Program-made: the position numbers and the translations under genes
Shown: positions 1-5,159 of the stretch, piece by piece
Position numbering within the stretch: position 1 is the first letter of the stretch
How the letters are laid out: the number at the start of each line of letters is the position of its first letter
Assembly: GCA_937138955.1 (NCBI GenBank)
Contig: CAKZPJ010000103.1
Location: forward strand, 1-6,351
Direction of reading: 5' to 3'
Origin: an uncultured Flammeovirgaceae bacterium
GTDB taxonomy: Bacteria; Bacteroidota; Bacteroidia; Cytophagales; Cyclobacteriaceae
Length of the DNA: 6,351 bases
Notes under the pieces: generated by a model
Database searches by the model: none
Told to the model about the DNA's origin: nothing
The model's input: the letters and a program-made list of their open reading frames with translations, nothing else

Positions 1-228
1 GCCTGTCTGCCAGTTGTTAAACTCGCCGGCTAGCGTAACCCCGTGAATGGTGATCTCCGATAGCGGTACCACATTCCCATCGTCCTCCTGAATGGCGTAC
101 TGATGCTCCGCCGTCTTAAACTCAAACACCACCTGTTCGCCCCGCAGAGAGTACCCCACCACCGGCTGATCTTGCGCGGCACTAAACAATGGGAGTAGGA
201 AGAATAAAGTAAAGCTATACTTAGTCAT
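1..228 (-). CDS. Secreted protein with AMPK/CBM48-like carbohydrate-binding (E-set) domain, N-terminal 76 codons only
   Basis: The minus-strand reading frame starts at ATG 228 and stays open to the window edge, so the C-terminus is missing. The first 19 or so residues (MTKYSFTLFFLLPLFSAAQ) form a signal peptide: a lysine near the start, a Phe/Leu-rich core, and a likely cleavage site around the Ala-Ala-Gln. After it come a segment with V-V-F-E-F and, at the edge, VTLAGEFNNWQ. The x-G-x-F-N-x-W pattern is the signature of the glycogen-binding/CBM48-like immunoglobulin fold. Bacteroidota carry many exported proteins of this kind, in which the fold accompanies other periplasmic or surface domains. 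The catalytic part, if there is one, lies outside the window. It is divergent from the Usp gene, and a 29-nt hairpin lies in its likely 5' leader. The fold assignment is fairly secure; the function is unknown. Confidence 0.75.
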   Translation of the reverse strand, partial: MTKYSFTLFFLLPLFSAAQDQPVVGYSLRGEQVVFEFKTAEHQYAIQEDDGNVVPLSEITIHGVTLAGEFNNWQTG

Positions 229-259
229 GTTGCTTGAATTTATAGGGTTATATCAAAAT

Positions 260-288
260 ATTGGCAGGGTAGATTTTTATCCGCCAAT
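260..288. promoter_or_regulatory. Strong hairpin / inverted repeat in the divergent intergenic region
   Basis: ATTGGC (260-265) pairs with GCCAAT (283-288). Inside it GGGTA (267-271) pairs with TATCC (278-282), with one G-T pair. A single A (266) is bulged and the loop is GATTTT. That gives 11 pairs in total. No T-run follows on either strand, so it is not a standard intrinsic terminator. It lies 32-60 nt before the ATG of the leftward gene, so it could be an operator or a leader-RNA hairpin of that gene. The structure is seen directly; the role is not known. Confidence 0.45.
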
Positions 289-399
289 CTTTGCTAAACA
301 CCAATCAAGGTAGCCTAAGCTATACTATACTTCAATGATATAAGTCATCCCACTTTTTAACTTCAACTGAAAGGATTTTCAAGGTATTCGGTACTAAGC

Positions 400-413
400 A
401 TGATCTAAATCAT
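400..413. promoter_or_regulatory. FNR/Anr-like (Crp-Fnr family) palindrome upstream of the Usp gene
   Basis: The sequence ATGAT-CTAA-ATCAT is a perfect 5+4+5 inverted repeat. It contains the whole TGAT-N4-ATCA core of the FNR/Anr consensus TTGAT-N4-ATCAA and differs only in the outermost base of each arm. Its centre is about 56 bp upstream of the Usp start codon. A closely related palindrome precedes the kinase operon at 2889-2902. Usp genes are known FNR/Anr targets in other bacteria; binding here is inferred. Confidence 0.5.
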
Positions 414-462
414 TGAATACAATTGGGCTATTCTACAACTTAGAGCACTAAACATTACAATC

Positions 463-1320
463 ATGAAAACCATAAAGAAGATTCTGGCCGCGACCGACTT
501 CTCTGACCGGGCTACCCGTGCTTTGAAGTACGCTGTTTCGTTAGCCCAGGAAACTGAGGCAAAATTGTATATCCTGCACGCCTACCGGGTACCTAGTGCC
601 ACTACCGGAACGCCTTATCCGATGACGGGCTTGTATGTTGATACCGTAGCCATTCAGGAGCAGGTTGTAAAGGAAGTGAAAGAAAGCTTTGAGGAGATGG
701 AGAATATTCATCTGAAGTACAAAAAAATTCAGTATGAGTTTATAGACCGCCTTGCTTTTCCCGAAGAAGCCATAGAAGAAGTCATTGAAGAGCAAAATAT
801 TGACTTGGTGGTGATGGGAAACCGGGGCGACAGTTCGCTGGAAAAGCTGCTCGGCAGCACGACTACCCACATGATGCGCCGCACCACTTGCCCGATCTTA
901 ACCATTCCGGAAGAGGCTATCTTTACGAAAGTAGACACGATCCTACTGGCCACTGACTATCAGCGGGCTAACCGCCCCGAGGCTTTTCAAGGACTGCTGT
1001 CGTTAGCCGACACGTTTCACGCCCAGATTGATGTGCTCCATATCGTACCCTCCAACGAAAAGCTGGGTGCTGACAAACTATCGGCAGGCAACTCGCTAGA
1101 TCGTATACTTCGCCCTATTCCCCATACCTACCACCATCAAGAAGAGGAAAATGTGCTGGAAGGGTTACAGGTATATTTAGAAAAGCACCAAGAAATAGGA
1201 ATTCTGGCAATGATGCCCCGCAACCATTCCGTTTGGGATCAACTCACTAAAGGAAGTATCTCCAAACAGGTCGTTTTCGAGGCTGACCGTCCGGTACTCA
1301 TATTTCATGGGCATCGTTAG
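463..1320 (+). CDS. Universal stress protein with two tandem Usp domains
   Basis: The product is 285 residues with two Usp domains in tandem, the usual length for the double-domain cytoplasmic Usp proteins of Bacteroidota. Domain 1 (about 1-150) begins KKILAATDFS, with Asp12 at the position that contacts adenine nucleotide in ATP-binding Usps. It has the nucleotide loop G119-x2-G122-x8-G131-S132, which is one residue shorter than the usual G-x2-G-x9-G-S/T. Domain 2 (about 157-285) repeats the opening (TILLATDY, Asp165), but its loop is eroded to P252-x2-H255-x8-G264-S265, so it probably binds no nucleotide. Such proteins support survival under stress or growth arrest; the specific role here is not readable. 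ATG 463 follows an A/T-rich leader without a Shine-Dalgarno sequence, normal for this phylum. An FNR-like palindrome lies upstream. The stop is 2 bp from the stop of the convergent phosphotransferase gene. Confidence 0.93.
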   Translation: MKTIKKILAATDFSDRATRALKYAVSLAQETEAKLYILHAYRVPSATTGTPYPMTGLYVDTVAIQEQVVKEVKESFEEMENIHLKYKKIQYEFIDRLAFPEEAIEEVIEEQNIDLVVMGNRGDSSLEKLLGSTTTHMMRRTTCPILTIPEEAIFTKVDTILLATDYQRANRPEAFQGLLSLADTFHAQIDVLHIVPSNEKLGADKLSAGNSLDRILRPIPHTYHHQEEENVLEGLQVYLEKHQEIGILAMMPRNHSVWDQLTKGSISKQVVFEADRPVLIFHGHR

Positions 1321-1322
1321 CC

Positions 1323-2345
1323 CTAAAGTTGTGAGAGGTACCTTTCCATCAAATGAAGGTATCGCTTTACTTCCGATTTTAGCAGTGGTGACCAGGTAGT
1401 TTCTTGAGCCTGTAGGCCTAACACCTTGGCTCGTACACTAGCCCGATACAGTTTGAAGTACGTAAACAGGTTGATGTTTTCAACATCTTCAGTACCAGCA
1501 GTGGAGAGGTAATTCATGTAGGCTTCGTAAAACAACTGGGCTAACGGTTCCTGATGCCAGAAATCCAAATCCATAGAGAGAAAAGCTACTTCATTCAGTA
1601 AATCAATCTGGCGGAGCTTTTCATCAAATTCAATACAGTCAAAAACGGTGGGTGGCGTAGTCAAAAAGATATTTTTACTGTGCAGGTCACCGTGCACATC
1701 CCGTACCAGTCCTTGTTCGCTACGTTGGCGCAGTAGATCAATATGACCGGTTAGATATTGATCAGAAGCCGCAATAGCCCGTTGAATAATTGTTCCAAAG
1801 GCTTCTCCTAAATGGTGCTCAAAGTAAGTTCGCCATTCACCGATGGAGTTGAAGAGGTTTTGATAATAGGTAACTGAATAATTAGGCCGAACTACCGTAG
1901 CCATTCGGTGAAAATCCGCTATCTGCTGGGCCAACCCAGTGATATGCGAGTTCTGTACTTTTCCTGCCAGTAGCATTTTATCCATCTCTAAAGCATTATC
2001 CATCCGCCTCATTTTCAGTGCGTAATCCATTGCGTGCCCCTCCCCTTCGCCTACAAATAAATAGTTTTGCTGTTTCTTGATAGGAAGAACTGAGCGGTAC
2101 ATCTGCGGGGCCAGCCGTTGATTGAGCCGTAGTTCTTGCTGACAATAATACTTACGCAGGGCTACGGTAGAGAAATCAAGAAACGGCAGCCGTAGGGTCT
2201 TTTTGATTTTATACGCCCATGTTTCGGTTAAGATCACGTAGGAAATATGCGTCTCAATGGTTTCGATGGGTGTGACCGATTGGATAGACTCCCGTTTCAA
2301 GAAATCCGGATTAGCCAGTAGTTGCTGAAACAGGTCGGCTGTCAT
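1323..2345 (-). CDS. Aminoglycoside-phosphotransferase-fold protein (COG2187 type)
   Basis: The product is 340 residues with a protein-kinase-like APH fold. Near the N-terminus AYKIKKTLRLPFLDFST (44-60) is the hallmark of the COG2187 family and supplies the candidate ATP-binding lysine (Lys46 or Lys48). The catalytic loop is VHGDLHSKNIF (217-227), with Asp220 as catalytic base and Asn225 as metal ligand. The metal-binding Asp236 follows in FDCIEFD. All key residues are present, so it should be an active kinase. The substrate is unknown; despite the fold name, there is no evidence for antibiotic resistance. It is the second gene of an operon and its ATG overlaps the stop of the P-loop kinase gene in ATGA (2342-2345), implying translational coupling. 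In many proteobacteria this domain and the P-loop domain form one polypeptide with the APH part first; here they are separate and in the opposite order. Confidence 0.88.
   Translation of the reverse strand: MTADLFQQLLANPDFLKRESIQSVTPIETIETHISYVILTETWAYKIKKTLRLPFLDFSTVALRKYYCQQELRLNQRLAPQMYRSVLPIKKQQNYLFVGEGEGHAMDYALKMRRMDNALEMDKMLLAGKVQNSHITGLAQQIADFHRMATVVRPNYSVTYYQNLFNSIGEWRTYFEHHLGEAFGTIIQRAIAASDQYLTGHIDLLRQRSEQGLVRDVHGDLHSKNIFLTTPPTVFDCIEFDEKLRQIDLLNEVAFLSMDLDFWHQEPLAQLFYEAYMNYLSTAGTEDVENINLFTYFKLYRASVRAKVLGLQAQETTWSPLLKSEVKRYLHLMERYLSQL
2342..2345 (-). other. ATGA start/stop overlap coupling the two kinase genes
   Basis: On the minus strand ATGA is at once the start codon of the APH-fold gene and the TGA stop of the P-loop kinase gene. 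This arrangement typically gives termination-reinitiation and near-equal synthesis of the two proteins. It also supports ATG 2345 as the true start of the downstream gene. Confidence 0.85.
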
Positions 2346-2851
2346 TGGGTTAGGTAGTTTTCCACAGCACCTAGCATTTCCTCTACTGATTGTCGGGAAG
2401 AATCCAACGGTAGGTGCGGTAGCTGTAGGGGTTCGTACTGCTGCTTGAGTAGCTGATAGACCGGGTAATCGGCTTCGCTATCAGGGCGCGGTTTAGTAAC
2501 CCGCTGGTGGATAGTCTCTTCCCCCGCGGTCATTTCTACGAAAAATAGCGGCCACCGATGGATCGCGGCGAAGTCTTTCACCAACTGGCGGTAGGTGCGT
2601 CGATGAAACGTGCCGTCTAGTACCACGGACTTCTCTTGTTGTAGTAATTTAGTCGCCTGGACAAGCATTTCCTGATAGATCCACTGCTTATCACTCGAGG
2701 TATACCATCCCAGTCGCTGCTCCTGCTTCCGCACCCGGTCACTGCTAATGTGAACTGCGTTTAGTACCGGAGCCAGTCGTTTAGCCAAAAAGGTTTTGCC
2801 ACTACCCGGCAGCCCCATCACTACTAGTACAAAAGGATATTGCTCGCTCAT
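2342..2851 (-). CDS. AAA_33-type P-loop kinase (COG0645 type)
   Basis: The 169-residue product is a single P-loop NTPase domain of the small-molecule-kinase type. Walker A is GLPGSGKT (13-20), straight after a hydrophobic strand (FVLVVM). ISSDRVRK (35-42) fits the substrate/phosphate-binding segment seen as S-x-D-x-x-R-K in this family. VVLDGTF (76-82) is the strand where these kinases place their Walker B-like Asp (Asp79). Arg84/Arg85 and the later RVTKPRPDSEADY segment resemble the helical lid. It is the first gene of the pair; the ATG at 2851 has no Shine-Dalgarno sequence and an FNR-like palindrome is centred about 45 bp upstream. Its natural substrate is not known for the family. The obligate coupling with the APH-fold gene suggests that the two proteins act together. 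Confidence 0.87.
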   Translation of the reverse strand: MSEQYPFVLVVMGLPGSGKTFLAKRLAPVLNAVHISSDRVRKQEQRLGWYTSSDKQWIYQEMLVQATKLLQQEKSVVLDGTFHRRTYRQLVKDFAAIHRWPLFFVEMTAGEETIHQRVTKPRPDSEADYPVYQLLKQQYEPLQLPHLPLDSSRQSVEEMLGAVENYLTQ

Positions 2852-2888
2852 CGTGGGGGTAAGATTATGGTTTTTACCGCAGTAACCA

Positions 2889-2902
2889 ATGACCCAAATC
2901 AG
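2889..2902. promoter_or_regulatory. FNR/Anr-like palindrome upstream of the kinase operon
   Basis: ATGAC-CCAA-ATCAG on the plus strand has the core TGAC-N4-ATCA, one base from the perfect TGAT-N4-ATCA and within the variation known for FNR/Anr sites. It agrees with the Usp-upstream site at 11 of 14 positions. Its centre is about 45 bp before the kinase ATG at 2851, a distance compatible with an activator site and a very short leader. I see no clear TAnnTTTG box, as is possible at activator-dependent promoters. Confidence 0.42.
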
Positions 2903-2976
2903 TTATTTGTATCGTTGAATTCTGAAGTTAAAGCTTGCCAATAAGGAGCTTCGTAATGTACTAAAGCCTGAAAATA

Positions 2977-3815
2977 TCAACCATGCGCTATTCTTAACGT
3001 ACCTTCGGTATGTTCCAGAAAAGCATTGCTCACTTCCAGTTGCCGTTGCATCGTATTCATAGAACCTACTATACTTGCACTAAGCTCCTGGGCACGGGCT
3101 AACATCCGTACGTACGTTTGGGGTCACTACGACGAGTTAGTCATTGTAGCGCACCCATGTAGTCGTCACGGTAGACGGTAGGAATAATAATACGGGTCTG
3201 ATTTGCATTCATCAGTTCAGCGTTCATCATCACCCGAGCAACCCGTCCATTACCATCCAAAAAAGGATGGACTTCACTGACTATAAACTTGATGTACACC
3301 GCCCGAGCAAACGGGTATTGCAGCGTTTGATAGAAGTCGAAGCTCTTGATCAGCGTACCCCGAACCAGTTCGTAGGCTACGAAAGCTGTTTGTCCGGCAA
3401 AGTTATTTCTATCCTTAAAAGCGCCCGGATTTTTATCGGCCCGTGCCGACAGTAAAGTTTTGTACCGATACTGCAATATCGCAATGAATTCTTCAGATGA
3501 GCCGGACGTTTTGCTCATTTCTTTCCGATCAGCTACCAATCGGCACGTCCCTAGTACGTCGTACAAATCTTCGTTTCGAGCCTGTAGCGGGTGCTGAGAA
3601 GCCACAACTTACTTGGCTTCGTCTACCTCAAAAATAGTTCCTTCAATATAATTGGAAAAGTAGCTTTCAAAAAAAGTAAAGTTCCGGAATACTTTCGGGC
3701 TGGTGTTTTTCTCCTCCCGATAGTTAAACTGTTGTTGACTCAGTTCTTGAAACAACATCTCAAATAGTTCTAATCGAGCCGGGTCGTAAGGTAAACCAAA
3801 GGCACGCGCGGCGGT
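2977..3815 (-). pseudogene. Fic-domain AMP-transferase (Fic/DOC family) pseudogene
   Basis: The coding trace is about 280 codons on the minus strand. Order: a truncated N-terminal part (from 3815, AFGLPYDPARLELFEM), the class II Fic inhibitory motif SNYIEG ([S/T]xxxE[G/N], 3656-3639), an in-frame TAA (3611-3609), the Fic core with the complete catalytic motif HPFLDGNGR (3269-3243), an in-frame TGA (3143-3141), a one-base loss in the run around 3115-3125, and in the new frame a recognisable C-terminal helix region (ARAQELSASIVGSMNT..., then LEVSNAFLEHTEGTLR) ending at TGA 2979-2977. Intact relatives transfer AMP to target proteins and are held inactive by the glutamate of the inhibitory motif. 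A GTG at 3605 opens a 154-codon stretch that could be mistaken for an intact Fic gene; it lacks both ends. The N-terminus is lost at about 3815, where transposase-like sequence begins. Confidence 0.85.
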
Positions 3816-3818
3816 TCA

Positions 3819-3986
3819 ATGCCGTTTAGTTAAGCCTTACATCGCTCTTCGGTAGTTATGCCAAGTTTGATATTTCCCTCTTCGTTTGTCTCTTCTGTAA
3901 TTCCTGGGATAAGAACGATTAGGTCTGATGGCTTCATTATGTTTGAGGAATTTTCTGTTGAGTTGCTGGTAAATCTCTCTAGGGTC
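3819..3986 (-). pseudogene. C-terminal remnant of a transposase, probably IS4-like
   Basis: Minus-strand codons from 3986 to 3840 read about 49 residues that begin DPREIYQQLNRKFLKHNEA, continue with a strongly basic, proline-containing tail (IRPNRSYPR, then RRDKRRGKYQTWHNYRRAM), and end at TAA 3839-3837. Past the stop the DNA reads CTTAACTAAACGGCATTG, which resembles the sequence just after IS4-type transposase genes in Bacteroidota as I remember it. The upstream catalytic DDE part is absent: a TAA (3989-3987) and unrecognised DNA precede it. Residue composition and context support a transposase tail; the family name is from memory and unverified. It abuts the broken N-terminus of the Fic pseudogene, so insertion of this element may have truncated that gene. 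Confidence 0.45.
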
Positions 3987-4101
3987 TTATTGAAGGAACA
4001 GAGACACTGTACTTGCTATCTTCAGATAGACACTGAGTGTAAACTATTACGACTCATCTACGAAAGTAGTGATGGGGCTAAAAAATACTAATTTAGCTAG
4101 T
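3987..4101. other. Unassigned stretch between two transposase remnants, with small palindromes
   Basis: No gene is supported here. The stretch contains TATCT-TC-AGATA (4017-4028), a second palindrome ACACT-G-AGTGT (4030-4040), and the heptamer GACACTG twice (4003-4009 and 4029-4035, copied as part of the second palindrome). From 4075 GGGGCTAAAAAAT could be the terminal repeat of the ISL3 element, since ISL3-family ends usually begin with GG and the transposase start lies just inside; no partner repeat is visible. Confidence 0.3.
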
Positions 4102-4484
4102 ATGAATGAGTTGTACGAAGAGCTATTGAATTTACCTAAGCTCCCTTGTTACCGAAGTATCCGTGAGCGATCGTCGGATAGACATTTGGTGCCATTCTCG
4201 CTTAGAGGCAGGGATTTGTCCCAGTTGCTTGCAACAAACCTGGGTGGTGCATCAGTACCAAGAGCGTCAGGTTCAAGACTTGCTCATTAGTAGCCGCAGA
4301 GTGTATTGACATCTGGAGAGCCGCCAATGGGTGTGTGAAGCGTGTGGTCGCCATTTCTACGAACGCTACAATTTTTTGGAGCCTCAATCACGTATGACTC
4401 AGCGCTATGAAAAGTACTTGTATCGTCGCTGTATCGGAGTAGATTTACAGTATGTGGCGGTGCAATATGATCATAGCTGGTCAC
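4102..4484 (+). pseudogene. ISL3-family transposase, N-terminal remnant with zinc-finger region
   Basis: The trace begins at ATG 4102 (MNELYEELLNLPKL). An extra base near 4141-4146 shifts it to the next frame, where it reads LVTEVSVSDRRIDIWCHSRL, CPSC (4217-4228), then VVHQYQERQVQDLLISSRRVY, an in-frame TGA (4307-4309), QWVCEACGRHFYERYNF with CEAC (4334-4345), and RMTQRYEKYLYRRC. The two CxxC pairs, the Arg-rich RxVQDL-x-I segment and the C-x2-CGR-x-F-x-ER pattern are the zinc-finger and helix-turn-helix N-terminus of ISL3-family transposases. Recognisable sequence stops near 4480 after about 125 codons; the DDE domain that makes up most of these roughly 400-550-residue proteins is missing. 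The open frame then continues into unrelated DNA up to 4633, which should not be taken as a gene. Confidence 0.8.
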
Positions 4485-4562
4485 TCTCTGACAAGGTTGA
4501 TCTTATTCGTCTTTGGAACTATCAAACCAAAATGCAGTACCACATAAAATCACATGTACAAA

Positions 4563-4582
4563 AGCTTTTAGTTCGAAAAGCT
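4563..4582. repeat. 7-bp inverted repeat overlapping the promoter of the thioredoxin-like gene
   Basis: AGCTTTT (4563-4569) and AAAAGCT (4576-4582) are perfect inverted copies separated by AGTTCG. The repeat spans the probable -33 region of the promoter that follows. It could be an operator for a dimeric regulator; no terminator-like T-run makes sense in this position. Seen directly; role inferred. Confidence 0.35.
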
Positions 4583-4603
4583 CGTTATCTTCTTCTATTT
4601 TTG
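4572..4603 (+). promoter_or_regulatory. Bacteroidota-type promoter for the thioredoxin-like gene
   Basis: TATTTTTG (4596-4603) matches the -7 consensus TAnnTTTG exactly. TTCG (4572-4575), one base from the -33 element TTTG, lies 20 bp before it, which is the normal spacing. Transcription would begin near 4610 and leave a leader of about 30 nt before ATG 4642. This is the only exact -7 match I found in front of a gene in the window. Confidence 0.5.
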
Positions 4604-4641
4604 GCAAAGATTACCTTTCCTGACTTTTATTGATTTGCACT

Positions 4642-5112
4642 ATGAAAAATATTTACTTACTCTTTACCTGTCTATTACTGACAACCGCCTTATTTTCTTT
4701 TAAATTGAGTAAGGCACCTCCTCGACTGCCCAACCTCCCTTTAACTACCACTATTGGTACCCAGACTAACGCTCAAGAGTTAACTGGAAAGGTAGTATTA
4801 GTTCTGTTTCAGCCAGATTGTGATCACTGTCAGCGAGAAGCGGAAGCTATTCGGGAGCACCTTGATGCTTTTGCTGATTATACGCTGTATTTTATTACCT
4901 ACGCCCCCATGCAGGACATTCAGCAGTTTGCTCGGGACTATAAACTCAGTGGGCAAGACAATATTTTCTTTGCTTTATCCGAAGTGCAGCCTATTCTTGA
5001 TAACTTTGGCTCAATTCCTACGCCTTCACTCTACATCTATTCCGACCAACAAAAGTTGGTGAAAGCTTTTGAGGGTGAAGCACCTATTAAAGAAATTTTA
5101 GAGCATCTGTAA
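4642..5112 (+). CDS. Secreted thioredoxin-fold protein with CDHC motif
   Basis: The product is 156 residues. Residues 1-25 form a signal peptide (MKNIYLLF, a Leu/Thr-rich core, then a cleavage region around FKLSKA), so it acts in the periplasm. The mature part is a small thioredoxin/TlpA-like fold. After the strand VVLVLF come PDCDHC (58-63) with the redox pair Cys60/Cys63, a helix (QREAEAIREHL), a second strand (YTLYFITYA), and IPTPSLYIY with the cis-proline Pro128 facing the CxxC. CxxC with His before the second Cys is common in thiol-disulfide oxidoreductases of the TlpA/ResA/DsbA kind. It probably reduces or exchanges disulfides of exported proteins; the partner is unknown. ATG 4642 is preferred to the in-frame TTG at 4630 because the signal peptide then begins with Met-Lys. 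Its own promoter lies upstream and it converges on the oxidoreductase gene. Confidence 0.85.
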   Translation: MKNIYLLFTCLLLTTALFSFKLSKAPPRLPNLPLTTTIGTQTNAQELTGKVVLVLFQPDCDHCQREAEAIREHLDAFADYTLYFITYAPMQDIQQFARDYKLSGQDNIFFALSEVQPILDNFGSIPTPSLYIYSDQQKLVKAFEGEAPIKEILEHL

Positions 5113-5127
5113 CGGCAATATATGCCG
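5113..5127. terminator. Short hairpin directly after the thioredoxin-like gene, possible terminator
   Basis: CGGCA (5113-5117) and TGCCG (5123-5127) form a 5-bp stem with loop ATATA immediately after the TAA stop at 5110-5112. It lies in the 47-bp gap between two convergent genes, where a bidirectional terminator would be expected. The stem is short and no T-run follows on either strand, so the call is weak. Confidence 0.28.
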
Positions 5128-5159
5128 AAGGAAGAACTTCAAATAGTTTATTACTTGCT

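Noticed and set aside
418..425. TACAATTG as the -7 box of the Usp gene
   Set aside because: It has one mismatch to TAnnTTTG, no -33 element at the right spacing, and would place the FNR-like site over the core promoter.
541..870. Antisense open frames inside the Usp gene
   Set aside because: They are low-complexity shadows of a clearly coding plus-strand gene and match no domain.
3141..3605. An intact short Fic protein starting at GTG 3605
   Set aside because: In-frame Fic sequence continues upstream of the TAA and, after a stop and a frameshift, downstream, so this is a fragment of a longer broken gene.
4003..4040. Repeated GACACTG with adjoining palindromes as a possible CRISPR or att-like structure
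   Set aside because: Only two 7-bp copies exist, there is no regular spacer or larger array, and they lie in decayed IS-flanking DNA.
3858..4091. A 77-codon open frame on the plus strand between the transposase remnants
   Set aside because: It has no recognisable domain and runs antisense to the basic transposase tail; the minus-strand reading is far more protein-like.
4331..4633. A 100-codon open frame that could be called a small gene
   Set aside because: Its first half is the middle of the ISL3 transposase N-terminus after the internal stop, and its second half is unrelated read-through DNA.
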